A program made the position numbers and the translations under genes. Of a stretch of 64,000 nt of DNA, positions 14,981-29,876 are shown piece by piece (positions within the stretch are counted from its first letter, which is position 1; every line of letters starts with the position of its first letter). The stretch comes from Impatiens glandulifera. Taxonomy: Eukaryota; Streptophyta; Magnoliopsida; Ericales; Balsaminaceae. The notes beneath the pieces were generated by a model. That model was given only the letters and a program-made list of their open reading frames with translations, did not search any database and was not told where the DNA came from. The stretch is taken from NCBI RefSeq assembly GCF_907164915.1, contig NC_061862.1, positions 1,054,001-1,118,000 on the forward strand. Reading direction: 5' to 3'.

Positions 14981-16937
14981 AAAATAAAGAAATATTATTA
15001 TTTTATTCTTAATAATAATTTACTATAAAAAATAAATAAATGTCAATAACTTATTTATTAAAAATTAAGTCATTTATCCCGAATTAAGAAAATCAATGAT
15101 AAATTTAGAATTTTAGAATTTTAGAATTTGATGTAATTAATTATTTAAGTATTTATTATTATTATATTTGGATGAATTATCAATTATATATATTTACATA
15201 TTTCGGTCTTTATATATATTGTGTTGATTGATATTAAGAAGTATTTGAGTGATGAGTAAAATCATAATTATTTGTTTTGTGTTACACGCATATGGAATTT
15301 ATGTGATTTTAATATATAAAACAACATTCATATTTTTTAGTATTAATAACACATTCAAAATTTGGTACAATTTTAGCCCACATAAATTTGTAATTATGCG
15401 GTTGTCGGCCCAAAGGAATGTTAATAATTGGTCGGATTGCAAATTTAAATAATGTACAAATTATTAATTTATAGAACATATTTGTTTTATAAGATTAAGA
15501 CGGTTGTGTTTGTAACTATGCGATTATTAATCGGACAAAAAGAAGTTTAATAATTGGTTGAGTTACCCACTTAAAATATGTACATAAGTTATTAATTTAT
15601 TAAATCAATTAATTGAAGCAACATCCTACCAAAGTAGGCTCTCTTGTACATGTTAATATGTTTTATAAATTAAGAAGGTAGTGTGTATGTAATTCATGCG
15701 GTTATTAAACGACCCAAAGAAAGATAAATAATTAGTCAGAATAACATTATGCACATGTGGTAATAAATATGTAACAATTATTCGATGTGCCATGTGAATA
15801 ATTAGACTATCCAAAGATAACCAATTGTTTGAAAAGACTTATTGTTAATATTTGATTACTACAAAAGAGTACCGTTTGCAAGTTAATATTTAATGTCCAA
15901 AGACTAAATAATAATGTTGCGTTTGGTATCTTATGATGAGACGTACCATTATTTTGAATTTATGTGATTATTAATTTTTTGTGAGTATGGTTGTTCATTT
16001 GTTTTGTTATCTAATTAAGTTAACACTTCTCCTTATACGGTTTTCTTGTCAACATCTTAAGTTTATTTTATATGATAAAGTTTTAAGGCGTATCTGAATT
16101 GTTATTTTTAAGAATTATATCTAAAAGGGTTGAAATTGCTAAGGGTATTTTTAGACGAAAGATATCATAAGAAATATACCATAATATATGTTTTTATTTT
16201 GTTTCAAAATTAAATGCATTAAAGTTAGAGTTGCACTAATGTATTTTCATGCATTTAATTTGGATTTTCTTATCCACACTTAAGTTAATTTGATGTGAAT
16301 TACAATTAAGTAAAAAGAGACTTAGTCTCTATACGAACTCACATCATATTGTGTGTAAGAAAATAAAAGATTGAAACAAAAAATAACATAAATGGTATTC
16401 ACTTAGCAAATACCTTAAAAGATAATAAAGTATTGAAGTTATAGAATTACAGATGTTGCACCTATTTCATTAACATATTGTATAGATACTGCATATTTAG
16501 ATGATATACAGTTTTAGTGCGAGTTTGTATTGTGATGCTTGTATAGATATAATTTAGAATTTATGTACACATTACAGAATCAGTTTCTAAAGAAATTAAA
16601 GATTTAGTTTTAAAGAAATCAAGATTATAAATTTATTCAGATTGATCTTTATAAGGATTAAAGAAGGACCAGTTGGTATTAGACATGTTAAAGATCACAC
16701 TACATATTAATTCACACTACACACCCATGTTTAATCTATGTCATTTGATTGTATTGACATATGTGACTATTGAGGGTTTAGTTACGAACTAATGTAACAA
16801 AAATCGCTTTAATCCTATGTTGATATAATTGATGGACGAGATTGATATAGATGTATTTGGAAATGATAATAATATTTTGAGCTCTTAAGGTTATAATATA
16901 CAATTGAAGGAAATATTATATGACCCAAGTGGGAGAT

Positions 16938-17508
16938 TGTTGAAATTATTTCTAATATTTGGGTACATATATTATTTAATAATTGTATATTAGTTGTTAT
17001 CATAATAAAGATTAAAGCTTAATTAAAGTGATCTATTAAAGTATATAAATGTTATGGACTTATTTAGACATCTATAATAAATATGAGGACATATTTGTGT
17101 AAAAGCAGAAATATCAGGCCGAATAATAAATGAGTATATTAGAGCTAGGTCCACAACCCATATAGATAACATACCTATTATTTTTCTCTCATCAGACAAA
17201 AAGATTTATGTTCATCTCTCAAGAACATTCAAAAAGACTAATCGATATAGGGTTGGAAGACTTAAACCCCACCCACATCAGACATTCCAATCCAGGTCCA
17301 GATTCAGAACAAGAAGATCCAAGATCAAGAGAAGATCCAAAAATCAAGAGAAGATCAAAAAGAAGAGAATAACGAAGAACGACTTAATGAACCGTTCTTC
17401 ATTCCAGATTCAGGTACGTTTCCGCAACTTATTTTATCTCAATTTATCAACATAGAGTATAATGATTATAGACTTAAGAAATAAAGATAGAGATTAAAGA
17501 TTCTAACA
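16938..17508 (+). repeat. Right LTR of the coding-free element
   Basis: 571 bp, starting TGTTGAAATT after a purine-rich tract and ending TCTAACA. TG...CA ends and position fit a 3' LTR. Confidence 0.8.
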
Positions 17509-17587
17509 TTTCCCCCAAGAAAAACTAGCTCTTCTTATTGTTTTCGCTCTGCTCGTGCATGGCACTTCTTGATCGCTCCACGACATA

Positions 17588-18560
17588 TCAAAACAAAAGT
17601 AAATGAAGAAAACGAAGTAGATTCCCTTTTATGACCAAGAGCCCATCCTTGATCCAAGCTGAGTTTTGCATTTCGTCGCTAGATGCATAAGGTAGATCGC
17701 GGGTCTTTTTGAGAATCCCATCTCGAATACGATGCACTACGATACTCGTGACCTTACTGGTGGCTACCATTGCCTCACACAACAATGCTGCTAGTTCTGC
17801 TTTCCTACTTAACCCCAACTTTTAATTGGTCCGTCCAAGATTATACTCACGCACCATATCAATCAAACTTGGCAAGTTTGTCTTGCTTTCCATCGTCCCT
17901 ATTTTGGCGCGAGTTTCTTATGGGTCAGAAAGTCACTTGTCGCCGCAATATCTGTATTGACCACGAATCGTGAACCACCTCCACATTTTCAAATAGTGCA
18001 CTATTGTTGTCATCTCCTTTTCTTGAATCACACGCGCTTCTTAGTCTCATTGAGCTTTTGGATCTTATCTTATATGTGATAGGCTTACCTTATTGTACTA
18101 GCATACCGCCTATGGCATAGTCTGAAGCTTCCGTGTGTACTTCAAATGGCTTAGTGTAATCTGTTGCAATAGGGTCATCCATTACTGTCTGCTTTAGGTC
18201 CAGCTCTTTGACACTCTGGAGATTAGTGCAGTGCCATGATTGGTCCGTACTGATTTAGGATATTTTTTAGCAGCCCTCTTCGAGTAACTTACGATGAATC
18301 AAAGGTAATAATTCACGAGCCCTAAAAAATATCTTAGCTTACTCACCTTGGTAGTGCGTTCCACTCCTCGATGGCTCTGATGCCCATCCAATGCCCTAGG
18401 AATAGGATTTGCGTCTGTCCAAAGGAGCATTTCTCTTTCTTTATATAGAGGTTCTTCTTAATACCTTAAAAAAGGTCCTACGGTGGCTAACGTGGTCGTT
18501 TAACGAATGGCTATAGCCCACGATCAAAGTATACCACCTGTCATCTAAGTACGGCTTGCG
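17588..18560 (-). pseudogene. Ty3/gypsy reverse transcriptase-RNase H relic
   Basis: Read on the minus strand, short frame-broken stretches follow gypsy pol order. Near 18530-18480 is the RT segment after the catalytic loop (YSHSLNDHVSH). At 18450-18360 is LYIKKEKCSFGQTQILFLGH. At about 18340-18290 is SKLRYFLGLVNYY. At about 18170-18090 is DYTKPFEVHTEASDYAIGG (RNase H). From 17818 down is a linker ending SAWIKDGLLVIKGN, which normally precedes integrase. Many stops and frameshifts interrupt the text, and the FDD catalytic loop is not intact. The style of the RT motifs is chromovirus-like. It is clearly dead. It may belong to a different element from the protease relic at 20340. Confidence 0.8.
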
Positions 18561-20339
18561 TCTGTCTTAGAGTTCTTCATTGAGCTCTTGATGGGAAAGC
18601 CTAAGGAACCGAAACTCTAACTATTTCTTTTTGTTTTACAGGTCCTGTTGTCAGTGCTTTTCCTGTTCAAGCCGTTGAAACTATCTTAGATATTAGTGCT
18701 TGCTTTTAAAGTATCTATCCGGATGTTGGCATTCGTTCTGAACCTTTTAGTCGAGCGGAGAAGTGATGAACCCGAAGGTCGAGCTCAATTACATCGATCT
18801 TCACCCGTTGGTCGAGCGTCTTCGGATTTGACCTCGTCATTATTCGTATTGACCTGTGTCAGTGACAACCGGTTAGATTTTTTGCGTTTGATGAGATATT
18901 GGCTAACTGAGGACATAAGGGTAAAAGGGGTACTTCCCTGAGCAGGGTCCCTTTGTTCAATGCCTTTCAGAGTGGCAGTTCAGCGGTTCACCTCGTCTCG
19001 CCCCTAACGTCCATGTCGGTAGTATTGTATTGGTTGAATGCCCTAACATTTCTCAGTCTCGAGTCATTACAGATTGATTGATGCCCTCAACCTCCTCGAG
19101 GATCAAACACTTCATATGTCTCGATTGGTCGTCTCAGTACGTCTTGACCGATCGCCTCCGTGTATCTCCTAGTATGACTCAGATGGCCTTCTCGTTGCTC
19201 AGACGTCCTGTGCATCCTGATTGGTCACCTCGGCATATGTGTACCTGCACAACTCGGTGCCATCCAGTCAGACCTTTCGAGATCTCAGCCCGGGGGGGAA
19301 AATTAGGGTGTCTACAGTAGGTGAAACCATGACGAATATATTATTATATAAATATATAATAATATCAGCCGGAAAGTGGAAGTTTATATTGCTGAAGTTC
19401 AGGCCTATCTTTAATCTCTCATAAAGCAGGAAGGAAGGACACATCACACTCTCCTTTCTAGTAAACTTCAGCATTTAGCTAAGCCTTAGGCGAGCTCATA
19501 AGCCAGAAAGAGACGAGGCAGCTAGTTTTTAAATAGAATAAATGGGGTTAGGTCGGTACGAGCCTATTGCTCTCTGCTCTCTGAGGAATCGATGGAAGAG
19601 AACCTTGGACCCCGGAGATACGAAGCGGAGGAGAGGAAGGCGCTCCAGGATAAGGTTAAGGGTTTTTAGTATTTCTGCCAGGTCGGCGGGAGGAAGTAGA
19701 GCCTTCTTTAGGATGGTCACGACGTTCATTGTCCTCAGTTTATCTCTTTAAACCCGGTGGGAACGACCGGCTTTCTTTTTGAGCGGAGCCATTACGCTGA
19801 AGAAAAGTTAGCGTTAGCCCGGCAAACAAAGATGCACCGCATCCCTAATGGCCAATGCTGGAGTTCAGTGCAAGATTTATTATCCCTTCAATTTCCTTCT
19901 AATCGATCAGGATTAGTTTCTTGACTTCGGATCAGGGTAACTGGGCATGGGGATTGATTTCGTCGAACCTCTTTTCAATTGTCTTGAAATGTCTCAGCCC
20001 GAATGCAAGTCGTTGGTGATCTTCCTTTCACTTCGTAAGTTGGTCAGCTGCCTTCCACGATCTTTGCTTTGAGAATCCCATCTCGGATGATTGATTCTGA
20101 GAAGGATGGAGATTGACTTGAGGCAACAAGCTTCTTTCTCTTCCGAGAATGTCCATGAGAGTTTGGGTAGATTACCGATTTTGGGGGGTATATGGGCTCC
20201 ACTTTTCCTTGGATGAGAAAAGGTATCGAAGTAGAGGAGGTACCGGAGGTGATATGAGGATGGGTCATTGATAAAGAGTTTCGTCATAAAGACGGGATGT
20301 GATCCGAAGTAAAGACGTGGTCGACTTTAGGGAAACTTG
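18561..20339. other. Unassigned, moderately GC-rich retroelement-derived DNA
   Basis: No intact gene. The stretch ending about 19316 (CCCGGGGGGGAAAATTAGGGTGTCTACA) resembles the tail of a gypsy LTR. The minus-strand reading frame of 19994-20287 is open but resembles nothing I recognise. The whole interval lies between two gypsy pol fragments on the minus strand and is probably retroelement debris. Confidence 0.4.
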
Positions 20340-20950
20340 TCAAAGGATATTCATCATTGCAAGAACTTCAGTCTTGGCCAAGATAATATTCATGCAATGC
20401 ATGCAGACTTCGGTGGGTGTCAGCTGATTCAAATCCATTCCAATCTTCGAAGCAGTCCGTCGTGGGCAAATATTTAAGGCGGAGCCATTGTCTATCAGTA
20501 CAAGGGAAGGGGTACATACTTGCACCTCAACCCTAACGTATAAGGCCCGGGCATGGCTGGGCCCTGATTCTGGCAGATCCTTGTCACTAAAGCTAATGCG
20601 AGTGTTCTCCCTCCATGTTCCGATCAAATTTACCAATTATTCTGGAGTAGTGCTTGCTGGTATATCGAACTTATTCAGATTTAACTAGACGTAGAACTTA
20701 TTGTCTGACGGGCTCGAACCCAATAACTTATGATTAGCATCCACCTCTTATTGATGTTAGGCTAGAAGAAGGGATAACTTGTTCAGTTCTTTGAGGAGAG
20801 CTTGACCTTAACGATGTTCTAGGAACAACATCAAGAATCCCCATATTTCAAGATTTTCGTTGGTTTTCTTTAATTGATTCGGTTCCCATTGGTTTCTTCT
20901 CTTTTTGGCTCTTCCGGACTTTTTTAGAATTTCTTTGTCGACTCCTCCCT
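20340..20950 (-). pseudogene. Ty3/gypsy gag-protease relic
   Basis: On the minus strand, 20690-20345 encodes a retropepsin-like domain: a phase resembling SDKDLPESG is followed by the active-site motif LVLIDNGSALNICP (D-N-G in place of the usual D-S/T-G, as in plant Tat/Ogre-like elements). Upstream (about 20900-20710) is a degenerate segment with EIWGFLM and QALLKELNKLS, matching the gag-protease linker of these elements. Stops interrupt both parts. The DNG protease style differs from chromoviruses, so this is probably not the same element as the relic at 17588-18560. Confidence 0.75.
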
Positions 20951-23342
<2,392 letters not shown>

Positions 23343-23574
23343 CTCGGATTAGTATAACATACAAAATTAAAGAATAAAAAAACGTGGGGTCATCTGATTC
23401 TGATCTACCAAGAATGATGGAAGACAATTTAACATTTGAAAGATTAAGGGTAAAAAATGATGAAAGGAAATTCAGGGTGGAGAATATGATGAAGCGCAAA
23501 AAGTCGAGGGCAAAATAATGTATGGAAGCACAAATATGAGTCGGTATATATATATATACATTGGAAGCCCATAA

Positions 23575-24402
23575 GATCATCTCCAACCCACCTGCAAACT
23601 CATCTCCAAAATAGGTTTTAGCCCTCCAACCCACCTGCAAACTCAACTGCATTTTGAGTTTTCCTGCAAATTCTCTCTCCTCCATACCCAAATTTGCAGG
23701 GACACTATTCACATACTCAAAAGTTTTCAAAATTTTCATTTTAGTCCTTTTAGTTTGTTTTTAATTAATTTACATAACTTATTTATATTTTAATTTGTAT
23801 ACCTATTTTATTTATTTATATTTTAATTTATTTATATAATTTATATTTTAATTTATTTATATTTTAATTTATTTATATATTTAATTCATGATAATTTTAA
23901 TTTGTTTATATGATTAACTTATATTTAAATTTGTTTATATTTATATTTTATATTTTTTAAGTATTATAAATTTATAATAATAAACAATATTGATAAAAAA
24001 ATAATAGATAATAAAAACAATTTTAATAAAATAAAACACGTAGAACAACCGAAAAAGTACAATAATCCAAAAGATTTGTTTTGTTGTATTTTTTGTTTGT
24101 GAAATGTAATTTGTGTTTATTTAATAATGTTTAATTTGTTTAATGCAGTTATATAAATAATTGATTTATAATTAGAATTTAAAAGTAATTAATAAGTTGA
24201 TGTAAAGTTATGGGTTCAATTTGTAATTTTAGATAAATATATAGATAATATTGAAAAAATTAAAAATTATTATAAAAAGGAATATTCTGAGAATATTCTT
24301 TTGAGTTTGAGTTTGGGTTTTTGGGTTGGAGATGAATTACTGTTTGATGGGATGTTTACTGCATTTTGGGTTTAAGAATAGGTATTTGGGTTGGAGATGG
24401 CC
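23575..24402. mobile_element. PIF/Harbinger-like non-autonomous element
   Basis: 828 bp flanked by TAA on both sides (23572-23574 and 24403-24405), the 3-bp target duplication typical of PIF/Harbinger elements. The ends are inverted: GATCATCTCCAACCCA and the complement of TGGGTTGGAGATGGCC. Sub-terminal repeats of the TCCAACCCACCTGCAAACTC type follow. The interior is AT-rich and codes for nothing. Confidence 0.8.
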
Positions 24403-25118
24403 TAAGAATGAAAATCAAAACCCTAGGTGGTTATGATTACGCAGTCGGCTGCTCTCAAAGTCATCGTAAGTTATCTAGTTCCATTTAGTTTTGTATTCAA
24501 TTGCAATTGCAAGATTGATTGATTATAGAATGATAATCTTGTTATCCAACCAAATGCCTTGTTGAGTAGCTATATGAATTTCTCTCAACTAAGAGAGAAT
24601 CCGTTTCGTATTTGGCTTAGTTACGAGGCAAAAACTAATCTCATGATAGAGATGTAGGTTTTGCTTTGATCGGACATTCTCGCGCTTCATTGCATTGCAT
24701 CGAAGAATATCCTCAAAGCATCCTCTAACAAATTCTTCAATTTTTTTGCATTTTTTTTCTGATTGACTTCTTCCGCCTCTAATAAAGATTGACTGTTCGC
24801 AGTTGCTATTCATTTTCGGTTCAGATAAACATAAAAAAGTTGAAAGAGATCATGGAGATTGATTGGAATGAATGATCTTCGTTCTTTGTTTCATCTCCCT
24901 TGAAAAAGGATTCAGAACGTTTCGTTTTCAAAATTTTCTTGTTTCTTCACTTTCTGCTGTCTTAAGAGACTATTCCATTTTGCTTCTCTCATATATTGTA
25001 TCGAGATGACGTGGTTTTTGATAAACATACAAATAATCTATATATAACTAATAACTTTTAATTTAAAAGGTTAAAGTTATAAATCATTCATACATCAAGT
25101 CATTTCTCTTTTTTAATT
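24403..25118. other. Spacer, possible exon start, unassigned
   Basis: A short ATG reading frame followed by a good splice donor (CATC/GTAAGT, about 24433-24469) could be the first exon of a lost gene. The minus-strand frame 24589-24813 (74 codons) has no recognisable domain. Moderate base composition to about 25010, then AT-rich. Confidence 0.3.
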
Positions 25119-25651
25119 TAATTATTTTTTTCTCCTAATATATATATATACATTTATTTCATAATATATATATATATTTCTCTTTCTTAATATAATTATT
25201 ATTTTCCTCATTTTATATGAGTTTCTTTCTCCTATTATAATTATATTTCCATAATTACTAATTTATTTATAATATATTTCCTAATTAATTTCCATTTTTA
25301 TTTTCTCTCATTATATATATATATAATTAATTAATTTTGTATAACTAATAATTAATTTATTTTTTATTTTTTTCATTTATATATTAAGTTTCCTTCCTAA
25401 TAAGTAATTAATAAGTAATGAAAAGTCTTTTTAAATTATTAGTCTCCATATTTATTAAATTAATTTAAAAAAATAGTTAAAATATATTTATTTATTTTCT
25501 CTTCATATTTATTATATATATATATAACTTATCTCTCATAATTAATTGATGTATTTTATCTTTTCGTATATATAATATATTCTTCGTATATATAATATAT
25601 TCTTCGTATATATAATATATTATGACGAAAATAAATGTAGGGTGACATCCA
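25119..25651 (+). repeat. AT-rich duplicated block, copy 1
   Basis: Direct copy of 27813-28322, from a TAATTATTTTT-type start to the shared end ATGACGAAAATAAATGTAGG followed by GTGACATCCA. Copy 1 alone has three tandem TTCGTATATATAATATA units (25562-25621), against one in copy 2. Purely non-coding. Confidence 0.8.
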
Positions 25652-26128
25652 GGCTCTCATTATAACTGTATCTCTCTTATCATTATTACCATAATTATTA
25701 ATTTATCTTTACTAATTCATTTTTATTTTATTTTACTAATTTCTCTTTTCTAATTATTATTTTTATTAATTTATCTTAATATAAAAAACTTTCAATTTAA
25801 TAAATAAAAAATTAGAAATAAATAAAAGAAAAACTTTAAATTTAATAAATAATAAATTAATGAGAATTAAACATAAATAAGAGAAAAACAATACAAATAT
25901 TTGTGAACTTTTCTTTCTCTCACATGTTCCTTTTTTACTTTTACGTTTCTGAGGGATCTTCGATTCGCCGCTGAGGATTTCGAACTGGAGCAGATGAATT
26001 TTAAAAGCAATTTCACTCTCTCATCGACCTGTGGTATGCTTTCTATTTCTTCTCTTTTTCAAAAAAAATAAACAGCATATATTTTACGAACCATAAACTA
26101 TTTATCTTTTACGGTTAAAGGGGATGCA
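25652..26128. other. AT-rich spacer with possible leader exon
   Basis: Mostly AT-rich. A more GC-rich patch at 25950-26035 contains a short ATG frame (25994) ending in a donor-like CTGTG/GTATGC. Together with AATCAG/CTCTCG at about 26201 it could have been an intron in front of the L10 relic. This is a guess. Confidence 0.3.
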
Positions 26129-26722
26129 ATGCTAACTAGAGGATGGTCTCATTGTCCTTTTGTGTTAAATCTAACCTTAATTTCCATTCTGCTTAAATCA
26201 GCTCTCGTACGGGTGTTGACGAAGGTCGTCTTATTTACTCCGAAAGTTTCACGAAAAGAAAGAATCAGTCTTCTACAGAGGGAAAGCCTGTTACGAGTAA
26301 GTGGAGAGGAAAGATCTCTGGAGATTCTTATCTTATTCCATTTCAGTGGCTCGACAAGTAACCAATGACAAAAACTAAAAAATCTATGGTTTCCCGGTAG
26401 AACCCTATTTCGCCCAAGTTGTTACGGAACCGGAAAAAAGAAGCGTTTTTTCGCACAGCTTGCTCAAAGTGCAGGTTCCACTTGTATATTGTATTTGGCC
26501 GAAGAAGCATCGGACAAGTTGGAGTTCTTACCTTCTTGGGACTCCATAGACCAAGATCTGCTTTCATTATATGGGCAATACCGATCTACTTTAGTAGATC
26601 ATATGGATTTAGAAAAAGCTTCACATTTTGATGAATTGGAAACATCCATTTTCCATTTTTATTTACCCAATTCATATCTTTCTTTCGTGTGTTCCCGGGA
26701 GGAATTCGATACTCCTAAATAA
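26129..26722 (+). pseudogene. rpl10: Mitochondrial-type ribosomal protein L10 relic
   Basis: A single frame runs 26129-26722 with one TGA at 26366-26368. Before the stop is a strand-like segment, LEILILFHFSGSTSNQ. After it come LKNLWFPGRTLFRPS and KKKRFFAQLAQSAGSTCI, then a C-terminal part including LSLYGQYRSTLVDH and ending EEFDTPK. This reads like plant mitochondrial-encoded L10, a large-subunit protein of the ribosomal stalk base, as I remember that family. The TGA stands where a tryptophan (TGG) would be expected. The gene is not in mitochondrial DNA here; AT-rich nuclear repeats surround it. It may be a transferred copy or relic of a nuclear gene. The true start is unknown, and the first 24 codons look non-conserved. 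Confidence 0.55.
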
Positions 26723-26802
26723 CTGGGTCAGGTTGGACGACATACATCTTGGCATCTTGGCCGGTCTCACCACCACTAGAGATTAGAGATATATATAAGG
26801 AA

Positions 26803-27750
26803 AAAAGCTCACTTAGACGTATGTACTTGTACAATTAGCTCACTTAAACGTATGTACTAATAAATGATCATTTAAACATATGTACTATATATTTATTTTT
26901 AAATTTATATATTTATTAAGTAAATATTAATATATTTTCTCTCTCCTCATTTTTCATTAATTAAATCAGATAATTTATTTTATTCTTATTTTTTTTATTA
27001 TTTTAATATTAATTTCTCTTTTATACGTTATCTTCCTTTTTTTTATTAGTTTTTATTTCTCGTAGCTTAAATTCTCATTTTTTTTAAATATTTAACAACT
27101 TATTTATAAATGTTATGTTTTACTGTAATATTTTTTTGAATAATTTTTTCTTATTTAATTTAATTTAATATAAATAAAAATAAAATTAATAATTTTTTAT
27201 TTAACTTTTATTCACGACTTATAGTATTAGTAGTAAGTGCATTATTTTGTCTAATATTTGATTATTACTCTTTTGGGTTTGATGAATGAGTTTTTATTAT
27301 TATCCAATTTTTATTTCTTAATTAATTTATTTATTTTTGTTGAAGAATTTTTATTGTTGAAAGGATTTTTATTGTTATATTCAATCATATTGGGACCAAA
27401 CAATTTTAAAATAATTAATAATTTATGTGAATATAAGAAAGAAAAAAAATATAAAGTTAAAATAATTAATGATGAATGCTTATATATATAAAATAAAATT
27501 AAAATAATCAATAATAAATATTTATATAGAAATAATAAAAAAGATAAAAAAAAAAAAATTAAGGTTCATTTATTAGTAATAAATGAGAAGGAATGAGAGA
27601 GAAAATATATTAATATTTAATTATTAAATATATAAATTAAAAAACAAAAATTAATAATGGTTTACTAAAAGAGACTAAATGAGCCAATTTTTAATAGTAC
27701 AAACGTTTAAATGAGCTAGTTGTACAAGTACATACGTCTAATAAAAAAAG
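26803..27750. mobile_element. Terminal-inverted-repeat element, non-autonomous
   Basis: About 950 bp. The left end reads CTTAGACGTATGTACTTGTA, then CAATTAGCTCACTTAAACGT. The right end is the imperfect reverse complement, with ACGTTTAAATGAGCTAGTTG and TACAAGTACATACGTCTAAT. Inverted similarity continues inward for roughly 150 bp. The inside is A/T-rich with no transposase. The family is uncertain (MULE-like or MITE), and no clear target duplication was found. Confidence 0.7.
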
Positions 27751-27812
27751 ATTGAATTATTATTTAAATAACATGATGCAAAGAATCGAAAGCTCTGATT
27801 TTAAGTTCCTCC

Positions 27813-28322
27813 TAATTTAATTATTTTAATTATTTCTCTATCATAATATATATACATTTATTTTATAATATATATATATATATATATTTCTCTTCCTTAA
27901 TATAATTATTATTTTCCTCATTTTATATGAGTTTCTCTCTCCTATCATAATTATATTTCCATAATTACTAATTTATCTATAATTACTAATTTATCTATAA
28001 TATATTTCCTGATTAATTTCCGTTTTTATTTTCTCTCTCATTATATATATATAATTAATTAATTTTTTATTTTATCACTTTTTCATTTATATATTAAGTT
28101 TCCTTTTAAATAAGTAATGAAAATCTTTTTTAAATTATTAGTCTCCATATTTATTAAATTAATTTTTAAAAAATAGTTAAAATATATATATTTATTTTCT
28201 CTTCATATTTATTATATATATATATATATATATATAATTTATCTCTCATAATTAATTTGTGTATTTTATCTCTCTTCGTATATATAATATATTATGACGA
28301 AAATAAATGTAGGGTGACATCC
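27813..28322 (+). repeat. AT-rich duplicated block, copy 2
   Basis: Direct copy of 25119-25651. The pair flanks the L10 relic and the terminal-inverted-repeat element. Confidence 0.8.
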
Positions 28323-29844
28323 ACTCTCTCACCACAGCTCATATAGGCTTATTATATTTTTTTAACATTTTATAATTGTTTCTCTCTTATCATATTAAGG
28401 AAGAAGAAAATAAAAAATTAATTAATTATTAGAGTTATAAAATATATATATAGGATGAGAAAGAAAATAAAAAAGGAAATTAATTAGGAAAGATATATTA
28501 TTAATATGAAAGAGGAATGAATATTTAATATTTAAGAGGTAGAAATTTGTAATTTTAATGTGAGTTTAATCAATCATATTAAATATTAAACGTTATTATA
28601 TATATTATTATTATATCATAAATATTTATATAAAAAAATAAATAAATATTTAATATTAAATATAAGTTTATATAAAATTAATGAATACAAACAATATATA
28701 TAAGAGATATAATATAAAAAAAATATATAATTAAGAAAGAAAAATTAATAAAATAAAATAAAATTTAATTAGGAAAGTTAAATTAATAATTATGGTAAGA
28801 GAAATAAACTATTAATTATGTATAGGTAATTATGATAAGAGAGAGAAATTCTTATAAAATGTGTAGAAATATGGTAAGCGTATATGAATTGGGGGTGATG
28901 TTTAATATTGGTTTTTAAAATTTTATTTTTTAAATAATTTTCTATTTTATTTTTTAAATAAATATAAATTTTATTTGTAAGACAATATAATTTTTTTTGA
29001 ATTATTATGAAATTAATGATAAAATATAATATATATATATATATATATATAATGAAATAGAAAATAAAATATAAATTAATTATTAAAGTTAACAAATTTA
29101 TATATATATATATATATATAAATATTAGTTAGGAAGAAAAAAATAATATATATAAATTTAGGAGAGAACACTTAATATTAAGTTTGTATCTCTAATAATT
29201 AATTTTTTTTTTTACTTTCTCTTCTCATTTATATATATATTTTTCATATTGTCTTATAAAAAACAAGTTTGATAGAAAAAGAAATTAGTAATTACAAAAT
29301 GAGAGATAAATTAATAATTATTATATTTTTCCAGGAAATTAATCGCTTACATATTTATTTATTTTCATAAAATTTACTTATATTATGAAACAATTATTAA
29401 TAATTAATTATATATTTATATTATATATTTTCTCTTCATATAAATATATTCTCTTTTATTAAATTAAATATTTTATAAAAAAATTATTTATATTTTTCCT
29501 ACTAATAATAATTCTCAAATTATCTCTTATAATAATTACTAATTTAACTCTTATTTCATAATTACTAATTTATCTTTATTTTCGTTAATATATATTAATT
29601 TTTTCTTCCTAATTAATATATTTTTTTATTTTCTCTCTCATCATATATATATATATATACTAATTTATTTCTCTCACCATAATTATTAATTTATCTTTCT
29701 TATTTTATTTTTATTTTATTTTCTTTCTCATATAAATATATTATTTTTCACACAAATTACATAAAATATAAATTACCTTATTAATAATTTTATATTTAAT
29801 ATTAAATATCAATTTATTTTTATGTAAAAATATTTATAATATAC

Positions 29845-29876
<32 letters not shown>

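Larger units (their letters stand above)
12703..17508 (+). mobile_element. Non-autonomous copia-type LTR element, no coding interior
   Basis: Two direct repeats flank a 3.75 kb interior: the partial left repeat (12703-13186) and the complete right one (16938-17508, TGTTGAAATT to TCTAACA). Directly after the left repeat is AGTGGTATCAAAGTC, which matches the tRNA-Met primer-binding site typical of plant Ty1/copia elements. Just before the right repeat is the purine tract AAGTGGGAGAT. The interior is very AT-rich and holds no gag or pol, so the element would have depended on another element for movement. About 30 bp are missing from the left LTR's outer end, so no target duplication can be confirmed. 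Confidence 0.75.

Noticed and set aside
20700..20740. GGGCTCGAACCC, resembling a tRNA T-arm
   Set aside because: No acceptor stem, D-arm or anticodon arm in position.
28790..29095. Minus-strand ORF of 101 codons
   Set aside because: Isoleucine/tyrosine-rich product of low-complexity A/T sequence.
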